64,000 nucleotides of DNA from Cocos nucifera. Its lineage: Eukaryota > Streptophyta > Magnoliopsida > Arecales > Arecaceae. Each line of letters begins with the position of its first letter. The first letter of the stretch is position 1. A program made the position numbers and the translations under genes. The notes under the pieces were generated by a model. It was not told the origin of the DNA. It saw only the letters and a list, made by a program, of their open reading frames with translations, and ran no database searches. The stretch spans positions 62,001 to 126,000 of the forward strand of contig QRFJ01002125.1 of assembly GCA_006176705.1 (NCBI GenBank), read 5' to 3'. Below, piece after piece: positions 1 to 10,357 of the stretch.

Positions 1-841
1 TCATCATGTGTCTCGAGCATCCGCTATCAAGGTATCATCTTCTTTTAGCTCTTACGAATGCCAAGCACACCTACACAAGTAATCAAGCAAACTTAGGTAC
101 CCAAGCTAACTTGGGTCCTTTGGGTTTAGCACAAATGGTTCCTTTTAGAACCCAAACTTGCTTTACTTTTGTTTTGCTTGAATTAAAGGTTTTGCATTCA
201 ATAAATCTATGTCTAATTTTATTATATTTGTAACATATAATTCTTCTACCATAATTTTAAGATTTTGCATATACATTTTTCAATAACTTTTGTTTTCTAG
301 ATGTATCATACCCTATACCGATTTTATCAAGAACCATCTTTTGATTTTCAATTATTGTTTGTAGATTCTTAGAGCTTAGCATATATCTATCTACTATGGA
401 TCTTAATCTTACTAGTTCATCTTGTAAAGATATAATCTTATCATTTGATTCATCTAGATTAGTTTGTAAATTCTTTACATTTTCTTCTATTTGAAATTTA
501 TCTTTACTTAAGGATTGATTCTCTTTCTTTAGTTTCTTATTCTTATGTAATAACTTTTTAAAGTCATTAGCTAAGTCATTGAAAGCATCATACAATTCTT
601 CAAAAGTAAAATCTAAAATTCAAGTATTATCATTTACCTCATGATCACTATGTGCCATAAAACAAAGGTTTGCCTTTTCTTCTCTTTGATATTCTTCCTC
701 ACATGAAGAAAAGTCATCATCATTGCTCCATGTGGCTTTGTATGCTTTCTTCTTCATTTTCTTGGAGCTTTTCTTTAACATTGGACGATCCATCCGAAAG
801 TGTCCGGGCTTTTTGCACTTATAGTAAATAGGTGGTTGTTC
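1..841 (-). pseudogene. SIRE-1 gag, C-terminal part (zinc knuckle, coiled coil), broken
   Basis: Minus-strand gag resumes here after the copia-A1 insertion. In order it shows a CCHC zinc knuckle near 770-830 (YKCKKPGHFRMD, last Cys changed to Arg), a lysine-rich stretch, an acidic stretch, and a long coiled-coil segment of about 110 residues at 257-595 rich in Lys, Glu, Asn and Leu. A second degenerate knuckle lies at 194-235 (CYKYNKIRHRFIEC; second Cys now Tyr). It is followed by a basic and proline-containing stretch (KGTICAKPKGPKLAW) typical of the gag-protease linker in SIRE-type elements. There is one in-frame stop near 620. Gag would form the particle shell and bind element RNA; this copy cannot. 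Confidence 0.8.
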
Positions 842-842
842 A
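838..842. repeat. Left flank of copia-A1 insertion (GTTC)
   Basis: GTTC at 838-841 matches GTTC at 7957-7960 beside the copia-A1 LTR edge. Four of the five bases expected for a copia target duplication agree (gttca against gttct). Because the element end here is a broken internal sequence rather than an LTR, the match could also be microhomology used in repair. Confidence 0.5.
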
Positions 843-1254
843 CGTACAATACGATGAAGATAATAGCGCTCCCACTGATCTTTTTAAAAACACACGGTTC
901 CTCTTCATTTTTGATGAAACCAAACATTTTGATCACATCATTGAAATGAGTGTTCCAGCTCTGAGATGCTTGCTTAAGTCCATATATTGACCTTTGCAGC
1001 TTGCAAATCTTGTGATCAGTATCATTGGATGTGAAACCTAGTGATTGTTCCATATAAATATCTTCCTTAAGATATCCATTTAAGAATGCCATTTTCACGT
1101 CCATTTGCCATATTTCATAATCGAAATAGGCTACAACGGCAAGCAATGTGCGGATGGATTTTAGCATAGCTACTGGGGAAAAGGTATCCTGATAGTTAAT
1201 GCCTTCGCATTGACTATAACCTTTTGCCACTAGTCTAGCCTTGAATGTCTCCAC
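842..1254 (-). pseudogene. copia-A1 reverse transcriptase, N-terminal half, truncated at the active site
   Basis: This is a copia-type reverse transcriptase (RVT_2 family) on the minus strand. Recognisable blocks are ARLVAKGYSQ, DTFSPVA, EIWQMDVKMAFLNG, YMEQSLGF, KLQRSIYGLKQAS and EEPCVFKK. The sequence then reaches VLYV, where the catalytic YVDD motif should continue. At that point it joins the gag of SIRE-1, so the two aspartate codons are replaced by codons from the target (reads YVNN). The product could not polymerise DNA. Reading past the junction adds a short nonsense tail ending at 775. Confidence 0.85.
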
Positions 1255-1928
1255 ATTCTCATCTACACCAATCTTTCTCCTGAAGATCCATTTACACCCA
1301 ATAGGTACTATACCTTCTATGGATCTACCAAGGTCCAGACTTGGTTTGAGTGCATTGAGTCAATTTCTGACTGCATTGCCTCTTGCCATTTCTCAGAGTC
1401 GATATCTGATATCGCCTCGTTATAGGTTTTAGGATCATCACCATGAGCACCATTGCCTACGAGGAACGTTTCCTATACTTCTTCTAAAATAATACCTAGG
1501 TATCTCTCAGAGGGATGGGAAACTCTTTCCGATCTACGAGGTGAAGGAGGTAGTATTCTTATTGGCTCAACCGGATTTGGTTCCAATTGGTCCTTAGCTC
1601 ATTGTACTTGTGAGACTTTCTCATCAAGCTTGATTTGCCTTCTAATGCCACTATCTTGAATAAACTATTTTTCAAGAAAGATGGCATGTCGACTCACAAT
1701 CACATTGTGGTCTTCTGGAATGTAGAAATAGTATCCTAATGACTCTTTAGGATATCCTATGAATCGAGCTCTGAAGGACCTAAACTCTAATTTGTCTGCT
1801 TGTTGTCTTTTGACATGAGTCGGACAACCCAAAATTCTGAGATGACTTAGACTTGGTTTCTTACCATGCCATATCTCATACAGTGTGGTAGGAACGGTTT
1901 TAGAGGAAACCCTATTCAGTAGATAAAT
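1255..1928 (-). pseudogene. copia-A1 integrase-RT connector, broken by stops and frameshifts
   Basis: Minus-strand translation in changing frames shows the usual region after a copia integrase core: PTTLYEIWHGKKPSL, ILGCPTHVKRQQADKLE, FIGYPKESLGYYFY and VIVSRHAIFLEK, followed by a weakly conserved linker toward the RT. At least one stop (after FLEK, where a Glu codon is expected) and frame changes interrupt it. No plus-strand gene is supported here; the small plus-strand ORFs are shadows. Confidence 0.7.
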
Positions 1929-2687
1929 TTAAGTCAATAATAAGTGTCCCCAAATGAAATCAGGGAGGTCTGTGAAGCTCATCATGGATCGAACCATATC
2001 CAATAGGATCCGATTTTTCCATTCTGAAATTCCGTTGAGTTGAGGTGTTCCTGGTGGAGTCCAATGAAAGACTATGCCATTTTCCTTTAGATAGTCTAGG
2101 AATTCTCGGCTAAGGTATTCACCTCCTCGATATGATCGAAGAACCTTAATGGGTTTTTCAGTTTGTTTTTCTACTTCATGTCTGAATTCTTTGAACTTTT
2201 CAAAAGCTTCAGACTTGTGTCTCATAAGATACACATACTCATACCTAGACAGATCATCGGTAAAGGTAATGAAGTAGACAAAATTACCTCTAGCCAGCAC
2301 ATCAAATGGGCCGCACACATCAGTATGTACTAGGGCAAGGAGATCTGTGGCCCTCTCCCCATGTCCAACAAAAGGGAGTTTAGTCATTTTGCCTTGAAGA
2401 TAGGATTCACAAGTTGGATATGACTCAGAAGTCAATGGACTCAATAGCCCATTTTTCTCCAATTTGTTGATCCTATCTTCTGCTATATGATCTAATCTCA
2501 GGTGCCATAGATATCTGTCATTTGGACTATCCCTAGGTCGTTTGGCATTCATGTTTTGCTCGATAGTTAGAATAGGTACATCAATATGTAGCTGATAAAG
2601 ACCATTAATAAGGAAACCATTTGCAATTTTATTTCTATCATAAAGAATGTTACAATGGTCCTTAAAGAAGGTAATCACATAGCCTTC
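1929..2687 (-). pseudogene. copia-A1 GAG-pre-integrase and integrase core
   Basis: The pre-integrase zinc-binding part reads LWHLRLDHIAEDRINKLE then TCESYLQGK, where the last Cys of the HHCC finger has become Tyr. The catalytic core follows with the expected D, D and E: VHTDVCGPF, FITFTDDLSRY and GISEWKNR. RSYRGGEYLS marks the loop before the last acidic residue. About 250 residues are open without a stop (1929-2678), the longest intact stretch in this element. Integrase would join element cDNA to the chromosome; the damaged zinc finger and missing C-terminal part make it inactive. Confidence 0.85.
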
Positions 2688-2999
2688 TTATGCTAAGCAT
2701 GAAATAGAAATCAAATTCCTTCTAGCTGCAGGCACATAATAACAGTCTTTCAAAACTAAGTCTAAACCAGATGGTAATTGAAGAGGGTATATTTTCATGG
2801 CTACTATAGCAACTTTTACTCCATTACCGACGTGTAGGATCTTGTCTCCATCCCTCAACCTCCTGCTATCCTCAAGACCCTGCATGGAAGTGCACAGATG
2901 AGCACTAGAATCAGAGTCAAGCACCCAACTGGATGTTGAAGAAACCATAAGGTTAGACTCAATGACGAGCATACCTCCAGAAGGACCTTCCTTCTTGTT
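2688..2999 (-). pseudogene. copia-A1 aspartic protease
   Basis: Minus-strand copia protease of about 95 residues. The active-site block reads SWVLDSDSSAHLC, where the usual Asp-Ser/Thr-Gly has lost its Gly (DSD). Downstream KILHVGNGVKVA and VLKDCYYVPAARRNLISISCLA are the family's usual second half. A single stop after CLA separates it from the pre-integrase region. In life it would cleave the Gag-Pol polyprotein; the Gly loss predicts inactivity. Confidence 0.8.
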
Positions 3000-3830
3000 C
3001 TTCAGGGTGGCCAGGTAAGTAGGGCAGTTTCGCTTCCACTGTTACAATGGAAACACTTTCCTTTGACATCGGCCTTTTTCTTTGGCTCTGCCTTCTTCTT
3101 CTTTGTTCCTTCCATCTTCTGCTTTTTTGCGGACTTTTTTTTCTTTTCATAAGACTTTCTTTTGGAAGAAGTCCATTCCATAGCAAGAACTGAGCCTTTA
3201 GAATCTTTCATAGAATGTTCAGTGGTAACCAGCATATTCATTAATTCGACCAAGGAATTTTGAAGTTTATGCATGTGGTAATTCATGATGAATTGCCCAT
3301 ATGCATCAGTCAAGGATTGCAGAATAATATCGTTCTGCAGGTCCAAGTCTAACTTCACACTGAGCTTCTTAAGCTCCTCCATGTCTTTGATCATTGTTAG
3401 ATAGTGATCTTGGACTGACTGCCCATCACGCATCTTAGCCTTAAAAAGTCATTTCGTGACTTGATACTTGACTATGCGACTCTATTCACCAAATATCTCC
3501 TGCAGGTGAGCCAACATTTAGCGAGCAGTCCCGATATCCTCATGTTGGCGTTGGAGCTCATCAGACATCGAGCCCAACATGTAATATCTGGCCTTATTAT
3601 CTTCATCTATCTATTTTTTTAGAGACGCTCTCTGTTCAATAGATGGATGGACTGGTAAGATGGAAGGGTCCTGAACCAGTACATGGGTTAACTTCTCAAA
3701 ATCTAAAACTATTTTGTAGTTCCTGAGCCAATCTTTATAATTGGGTCCAGTCAGTCAGTGTGTGTCCAGGATACGTGCTAATGGATTGGATGCAGATATT
3801 TTTCTATAGAGAGTCAAAGATTCTAGTTAG
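3000..3830 (-). pseudogene. copia-A1 gag
   Basis: Minus-strand copia gag, recognisable from SNPLARILDTH through GPNYKDWLRNYKIVLD, NKARYYMLGSMSDELQRQHE and the open segment 3002-3433 (MRDGQSVQDHYLTMIKDMEE). A lysine-rich stretch leads to the zinc knuckle KCFHCN. Right there a short deletion removes the histidine of the CCHC knuckle and shifts the frame: WKRNCPTYLATLKNK continues in another frame. At least six in-frame stops precede 3433. The true start codon is not clear; the family normally starts just upstream of SNPLAR. Gag would package RNA; this copy is dead. Confidence 0.8.
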
Positions 3831-5649
3831 ATACTGTAATTATGACTTGACCAATTTATTTAGGAATTTTATTTTTAAATAAATTAGCTTCTACTATTTT
3901 CTTGGATCCCTACACTCCCTTTGTAGAGATGCAAAATCTCCATGATTAATGATTTCTAGTGGATGGTGCGGTCTCACCAACTGACTCATCACCTCACCTA
4001 ATAGTTATTGGTGATGGGTTAGCCAATGAGTGAACAACTCTTGTTCAATGATTTTCTAATCATGGTGCACCCAAACTTGATCTCTAATTCATGAATCTCA
4101 TCGTATCCGAAATATTGATCCACTCCTTAGTTAAGTCAGACCCACCATTTGCATAGATTGGATTCCTAATTGAGTCTCTCACCATATCCAAAATATTGAG
4201 CCCAACTCATCCTCCAGTCCATAGCATCCAATGCCTAATAGACATGGTTGCATCTTCCCAGTGCAGCTGAGCCACTGTATCCAACTGCAAACAATCAACC
4301 CCGGGAAGGGCCCGCATATCTATAATGGTGGAAGACCTCAAACTTAATCTTTTCTTAGGGAGAATTGATTCAAGTCTCATTAAACTAGACTTATCATAGT
4401 CATAACAATTATGACTAACCTAGTGGCATGGGTTAGCTCGGATTATTGACCACCTCAGATCAGAACTGTGTCAACAGATATGGTCAGGTAAGTGAGACTG
4501 GTGGAAGGAATATGCCATTAACTCGTACAAGAACGCATTCAGGTCGAGTAGCTTCCAATTAAAAACCAGTCGGTCGTATGTGCCAAACTTACCTTAGACA
4601 CCAAATTATTGAGCCAGAACCAATTGGGCTAGCCTACAATCCAGACTCTAACCTCTGAGCCTAATTAGGTCTTGCTTGATCACGACTCGATCTTGACCCA
4701 GATTTAATCCTATTAGACTAATCAATTTAAGCATTGTTGATCCCATCTAACCAACTCTTGATTCGGTTTGATCAACCGCTTAGACCTAATTGAGCTACCC
4801 AAATCCGAACCCAGTATTATGAATATGTCTTAGATCTGAAATTCTCAATTTTAGACCTAATTGATATTCCATAATCTTAATTTTTAATTAAGTAGGGTTC
4901 ATAAACAAAATATGCACAATAAATCCTAGGATTTCAGAATCTAGGATTTTGCAGAAAGTAAGTTTTGGGTTTCTGATTAAGGACGAATGTGCAGCACCCC
5001 TACACATCATAAGAACACCCCATTGAATGGAAAGAGAGGACCTTTAAATCCTTCTTCGTTCTTATGACCGGACGGCCAAGAGGAACGCCTTAATCAGGAA
5101 CATGCAATACTATAAAATAGTTTTAGATCTATATCATATATCTCATATATAAATTAGATTTAATCATGGCATATTTTGCATACATCTCATGTATCATATC
5201 ATGCATATTTTTATATCTAAATTATCTCATAATAATCTAAAAAATTAGATTTAAATTAATTTAATTAAAATAAATTCTAATCTAGATAATTTTGTAGAAC
5301 TATTCTACAACTAGTCTAGACATGCATCCATCATATCTCATATGATATTTAAAATTAAATAATTTTTATTTGCTATTTTTTAGATGTTATTATAACCATT
5401 ATAATATCAAAAAATTATAAATAAATAGATCTAAAAGATGATTTAATTAGATTAAATTAAAAACATGCAAGACTATTCTATAGAACTATTCAATTTTAGA
5501 ACTAGTCATGCATATTTTCTAATCTTAGATCCAAATCATTTAATTTTAATTTTTCCTAATTTTAGATCTGATCACATCTCATGTGACATCTAAAATCACT
5601 TATTTTTTAATTAAAATAAATTTAAAATTAGATCTAAACACTTTTAGAA
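3831..5649 (-). other. copia-A1 long 5' leader (noncoding)
   Basis: About 1.8 kb between primer site and gag with no supported gene; very AT-rich from 5100 to 5640. It carries a motif pair at 4485-4496 (CAGGTAAGTGAG) and 4586-4602 (AACTTACCTTAGACACC). Read on the element's own strand these are GTGTCTAAGGTAAGTT followed by CTCACTTACCTG, an inverted repeat also found in the leaders of copia-A2, copia-B1, copia-B2 and Athila-2. Confidence 0.7.
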
Positions 5650-5666
5650 CCTTGGCTCTGATACTA
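5650..5666 (-). other. copia-A1 primer binding site
   Basis: On the minus strand TAGTATCAGAGCCAAGG, one base from the plant copia consensus TGGTATCAGAGC for initiator methionine tRNA. It lies two bases inside the LTR edge, as in copia-A2. Confidence 0.85.
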
Positions 5667-5668
5667 GT

Positions 5669-7956
5669 TGAACGAAAATCCTAATTTTCTAGACCAGGTT
5701 CGTACAGATCTGATCAGATCAAGAGATATATTTTAAAATTTTTTCTCTTTGATCCTAATTAGATCTGAGATATTTTATATTTGATTATTATTATTTTAGA
5801 AATAAAATAAAATCTAGATAAATTAAATCAAATTTAATTTACCTTGATATGGGTAATCCTATTACCCGTTGTAATCCTGTATGCAGCGGAAGGTTCTAGA
5901 TCTAGCCACGCAAGTGCCTGGCCTCTACTGGTATCCACTCAGGCTGGATTTGGAGATCCTCTTCTTCTCTATCATGTCTCCAAAAATTAGATCTGAATCT
6001 GATCTGGAGGATCTTTAAAACTTCTTTTGAAGATCAGTAGTCGTCCTTTACAACAGCGCAGCCTTCTAGCTTTCAGTCGCCTTTCTTTGATCTGGATCGC
6101 ACCAACCAAGCTCCAAAACTCTTTTGGACATGGAGAGGAGAGGGAGAAGGTGGGTTTGGCATGGAGGAAGAGGGGAGAGGAAGCCTTGGGCATGGGGAAT
6201 TATGATTTCTTTCAATCACTTCAAATTACTGCTTGAGTTGGGCGCAGGGTCTTATTTATAGACTAACTGTGATCCAACTCCTCTTCTTCCCAACCAATCA
6301 CAACTCTAGTAAAATCAGATCTAAATCTGATTGTTGGGAATAGAGTCCCCTAGATTCCTCCTTAGAGGGTGCCTAAGATAAGTCAAAGTTGGTTCTTAGG
6401 AGAACTCTAATTGGAATCCAAAAAGGAGATGGAGTCCCTGTCCAACAGGGACTCCTAGGCGCCTCCAACTTGGGCACACGCCAAGGGTGGCATGCACCCT
6501 CTTCCTTGCCAGGTTCTGGTAGGAGGATAGGCCCCCACCAGCTCTCTAATAGGTGCATGACATGTGGTCAAAAGTCAAAGTGTCAGTGGTCAACATTTGA
6601 CCAGTCAAAGGTAGACTTTTGACGAATGTCAAAGAACAAGAAATGGCAGAAGACCAAAAATGATAGGTAATATCTTACAAAATAAGACAACCTTTTCTGA
6701 CTTGGACAACCTCCAGTCAAACCATATGAAGGCCTCTGATTGAGCACAAACTCCTTTGGCTCAGTCAGGACAACTTATTTATGATAGCAAAAGAAGAACG
6801 TTAGGTTCAATCGAGTGCTAGCACGATTTCCTTGAACCTAATTGAATCTCATTCAGATCAATTGAACTGGATCAGTTCAATTGATGATCACCAGATTCAA
6901 ACCCTTGTTTGTGTGATCCAGTTAGGTTCAGTTCTATATGATAATGGGATATGTCATGATCTCTATCATCGACATCATCGAAACTCCTTTCGATGGATCA
7001 GAACTCTTCTGATTCGAACAGCTAGAATGATCGATCATCTAAATCATTCTAATTGCTCCCAAAATCCACCAGTGACACCTAGCAGTATATGGTGGCAACC
7101 CATCAGAGCTGAATGCGAACCTCTTGGTGCAGCTACCTGTGTGATTAAGTCCTTCTATCTTGAGCTCCGATCAGATTAGGGTTAAGGTAAACTCGTCAAA
7201 CCCTAGTTTCTATCATATGATGTAATCATTCGATTTGAGTCCGATGTGAAAATCTAAATAGAAACTCTTTCTATTATTTCACTCTGCCATGGCCATGGAC
7301 TTCTGAACTTGATTCTCATGATTATCATAGGGCTGCTCCTCTACCACCGAGGTAGATAGATTCCATCTTGATGCCATCCAGTTCCTACAATGAACATGCT
7401 ATAGCCAACATACACCTCAGGGTTCCATATGGCTAGGAGACTGAGTAATGGTGTAGTCAAACTATAACACCCTCAAGGTGAACTGCCGATGTACCTCAGG
7501 TCAAAGAATCAGACACACTACTGCACCATCGAGTCAGTCATTGACGAGAAGGTAGACTTCCTAATCACTACTTGAGATGGTCACGCTCAGTGCCCTCATT
7601 CTCTAACGAGTATCTGTACTCTCGCTCCGGTGTCTTCACATCGTAGACTCAAGACTCATCTACTAAAGAGAAGCAATTGTACACCAACCTTTCGGATCAA
7701 TCACCATCCTCGTGATGATCCTATGGTTGGGAGCATTTTATGAGTTAACAATGATTATTCATGTCTTAAATTTTCAACTCTTGAAAATATGAATTATCAT
7801 TACCATTAACTCAAAGGATGTATCACAGACACTAAATACACATATGTGATAGAAAATAATCCATTTTATTGATTATAGTCAAAATTACAATTATGCCCCT
7901 AGAAGTGTATTATAAGTGTCAGCCAATTCTGGCTTTTAGGGCATATATACCTAACA
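5669..7956 (-). repeat. copia-A1 5' LTR
   Basis: The LTR reads TGTTAGGTATATATGCCC at its 5' end (7956, minus strand) and ends with ...TTCGTTCA at 5669. It is 2288 bp, close to the 2295 bp of copia-A2's LTR. A TATAAATA box lies at 6253-6260. Most of it has no long reading frame; the ORFs seen at 6832-7179 recur in other copies only because the LTR recurs. Confidence 0.9.
6253..6260 (-). promoter_or_regulatory. TATA box of copia-A1 LTR
   Basis: TATAAATA on the minus strand, at the same LTR position as TATAAATA in copia-A2 (58310-58317) and copia-A3 (61526-61533), which supports it as the LTR core promoter. Confidence 0.6.
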
Positions 7957-7961
7957 GTTCT
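7957..7961. repeat. Right flank of copia-A1 insertion (GTTCT)
   Basis: GTTCT directly follows the TG end of the copia-A1 LTR. GTTC is repeated at 838-841. See the left flank for the caveat. Confidence 0.5.
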
Positions 7962-8848
7962 TTCTCTTTTTCTTTCTTTTTGCTACCTTCTCCCTTGTTA
8001 ATCTTTTTCTTAGGTTCAAATATCTTCCTTCTTCTCATTAATTTCTTGAATCTTCTAGCTATCATGGCCATCTCCTCATCATCTTCCAAACTATCTTCGG
8101 AATCACTTTCGTCCTTATGGATGGCAGTAGCTTTAAGTGCAGTGCTTTTCTTTTTCTTCACTTCCTCTTCTCTTCCTTGGTTCATGTTCAGCTCATGGGT
8201 CATGAGTGACCCAATTAGTTCCTCCAATGCTTGAGTGTTTAAGTCTTTCACCTCTTGAATCGCAGTCACCTTTGGCTCCTAATTCTTTGGCAAAGATCTT
8301 GGTATTTTATGCACAACATCGCTGTTAGCATAATCTCTTCTAAGACTTTTCAAACCATTCAAAATATTAATGAACCTAGTGAACATTTCAGTGATGGTTT
8401 CATGTGGTTTTATTTTAAATAGCTCATACTTATGTACCAATATATTTATTTTAGATTTCTTGACTTGATTAGTCCCCTCATGGGTGACTTCAAGTCTATT
8501 CTAGATTTCTTTGGTAGATGGACATGTTGATATCCTATTGAACTCATTAGCGTCAAAAGCACAATATAGAACATTCATCGCTTTGGCGTTAAGTTGAGCC
8601 TTCTTTTTATCATGTTCATCCCAATCCTTTTCAGGTTTTGGGATGGACACTACATCGATAGTAATTGTTGGTGTGTGATGTCCCATCATTATGACATTCC
8701 ATATGTCATAGTCTTGTGCTTGGATGAATATCCTCATTCGTATTTTCCAATATATGTAATTAGTTCCATTAAACAGTGGAGGTCTATTGGTTGATTGCCC
8801 CTCAACCAATGGAGTCTCAATTGAGGTTGTCGTATGATCTTTAGCTCT
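7957..8848 (-). pseudogene. SIRE-1 gag, N-terminal part
   Basis: One frame runs from about 8848 to the insertion point with two stops (near 8500 after STKEI, where a Trp codon is expected, and near 8280). It shows VEGQSTNRPPLFNGTNYIYW, KDWDEHDKKKAQLNAKAMN, FDANEFNRISTCPS, then THEGTNQVK and MFTRFINILNGLKSL. The open segment 7919-8269 covers the helical end of the UBN2-type gag domain (EELIGSLMTHELN) and an acidic then basic tail. It resumes at 841. The start codon cannot be fixed; in SIRE-2 the equivalent ATG is 45612. Confidence 0.85.
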
Positions 8849-8878
8849 TTGACAGCTTGATTAACAACTAATATTAGA

Positions 8879-8896
8879 GCACCCACTCTGATACCA
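8879..8896 (-). other. SIRE-1 primer binding site
   Basis: TGGTATCAGAGTGGGTGC on the minus strand, two bases inside the LTR; initiator methionine tRNA type. Confidence 0.9.
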
Positions 8897-8898
8897 CT

Positions 8899-10357
8899 TG
8901 TTGCCCAAGTATGGCTACTCAAGAGGGTGGAGGGTGAATTGGGTATTTTAAATTTTAAGCTTATAATGTAAGTAGATTGATCTAATTAAATGCCAATAAA
9001 TAAGCTATGTAATATGCAGTGAAGAAAATCAATAGAACAGTAATATGCAATCACAAACATAATGATTTTATAGTGGTTCGATGTCAAACTCAGCACCTAC
9101 ATCCACTTTCTAAGCAAACTACTTAGGAATTCAACTATAATCACTAGTCTTGATTATAGTCTGATTGTTTTACTTGAGCTCACAATCCAACCCAGTTAGT
9201 TTTGACCTTGGCTCATCAACCATAACCATACAATGATTATTTTCCTGGGCAAACAATCAACCTCGATTGATTTTTACTTTGGCTTACCAATCACAGCCAT
9301 ACAATGTCCAACTCTAGACTTGGACCAACCCAAGTTTCTCATCCTAAGAAACTTGAAATAAAAAATAAATAATATAGTAAATAAAATAAAAGCAAACTCT
9401 TGAAGCTTAGGAAAAGAAAATCTGGAAGCTTGGCTTGTAGGCTTGATTTCTTCTCTTGAATGCTTGAAAGAAGTAGGAGTTGATCTTCAATGATGATGGC
9501 CTAACTTCTTTCTGATTGAGGATGTTGGAAGGATAAGGTTAACACTAAAAAGCACTAATTCCTTTTCACTATTAAGCTAACACACTTGAAGGACTGAAAA
9601 TCTGCTTGGAAGCTCTCTCTTGTATGTTCAAAAGTTATTTTTCATGTCTCAAAATTTTTTTTAAGTATCCCTTAGGTTTCCCACCATTACAAGTCATCAT
9701 CATAGGCTTCTGAAAGTTATCTAACCATTGGAAGATCTAAAATAGCTATTAGAGGATGTGTGGAGTGAAAAAGCTGCAGAACTGAAAACTATCCATTACA
9801 GGCACTTGGCTAGCTTAGTTTTAAACTAGGTCGGCTCAGTTTTCAGCTAGGTCGACTTAGTCTCAGAAATTTTAAAATACTATTTCTATCTTCTTCTGTT
9901 GTCTGAGACTAGGATGGCTCACTTTATGACTGGGTCGGCCTAGTTTCACTAGGTCGGCTCAGTTTTTAGCTGGGTCGGCTCAGTCCCCTGGGTCAAAAAA
10001 AATTCTACCTTTTTATCTTTTGCTTCCACTGAGACTAGGATGGCTCAATCTCAGACTGGGTAGGCCCAGTTTGCATGCCAGGCATGCCAAAACATTATTT
10101 ATGACCCTTTCTTCTCCAATTTACTTTGTAGGTTAGATTTGCCTTTTTGCCTTGATTTATTCTTAATTAAAATCTTTTAAAAGATGATTCCAATTTGAAA
10201 TGTCCTCTCTAAAATCTTAAATAACTGATGAATGGAAACACTTGGTGTTTGTGAACACTTGAGATTTACATCTACACATCCTCATAAACAATATTAGTAA
10301 TATAATAATTTATACTCAAATACTTTTATTATCATCAAAATCAATCTAGGGTCAACA
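8899..10357 (-). repeat. SIRE-1 5' LTR
   Basis: 1459 bp, starting TGTTGACCCTAGATTGATTT on the minus strand at 10357 and ending ...TTGGGCAACA at 8899, beside the primer site. The start (TGATTTTGATGATAAT) and end (CTTGGGCAACA) resemble the SIRE-2 LTR, which supports one lineage with diverged middle parts. The flank at 10358 is copia-B1 protease. Confidence 0.9.
9785..10085 (-). repeat. Short direct-repeat array inside SIRE-1 LTR
   Basis: A 12-15 bp motif like AGGTCGGCTCAGTTT recurs about eight times with small changes. A longer unit beginning CTGAGACTAGGATGGCTCA occurs twice, near 9903 and 10028, about 126 bp apart. The position within the upstream part of the LTR suggests U3. A matching but different palindrome-rich array occupies the same zone of the SIRE-2 LTR. 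Confidence 0.7.

Larger units (their letters stand above)
842..7956 (-). mobile_element. copia-A1: Ty1/copia retrotransposon lacking its 3' third
   Basis: Reading right to left: 5' LTR 5669-7956, primer site 5650-5666, a 1.8 kb leader, gag, protease, integrase, connector and reverse transcriptase. The element stops at 842 inside the reverse transcriptase; the rest of RT, RNase H and the 3' LTR are missing. The host gag of SIRE-1 reads straight on at 841. The LTR is about 2.29 kb and matches those at 56579-58873 and 60954-62667. By eye it differs from the latter at about 3 percent over 270 bases, so this is one of the youngest families here. Confidence 0.85.
1..10357 (-). mobile_element. SIRE-1: SIRE/Maximus-type Ty1/copia retrotransposon, 5' part, interrupted
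   Basis: The element reads right to left: 5' LTR (8899-10357), primer binding site, gag 5' part (to 7957), an inserted copia-A1 (842-7956), then the rest of gag (841 to the window start). Its pol and 3' LTR lie beyond position 1. The gag closely resembles that of SIRE-2 at 45612, including the order of domains, the CCHC knuckle and the coiled coil after it. The element itself sits inside the protease region of copia-B1, whose reading resumes at 10358. SIRE lineage assignment is from gag character and the presence of an extra ORF in the related SIRE-2. Confidence 0.85.

Noticed and set aside
6832..7179. 115-codon ORF, partly repeated at 62186-62452
   Set aside because: It lies in the copia-A LTR and recurs with it; no domain.
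8891..8910. tRNA-like segments at primer sites (also 45555 and 58876)
   Set aside because: Only the 12-18 base complement of a tRNA 3' end is present; no cloverleaf, so no tRNA gene.
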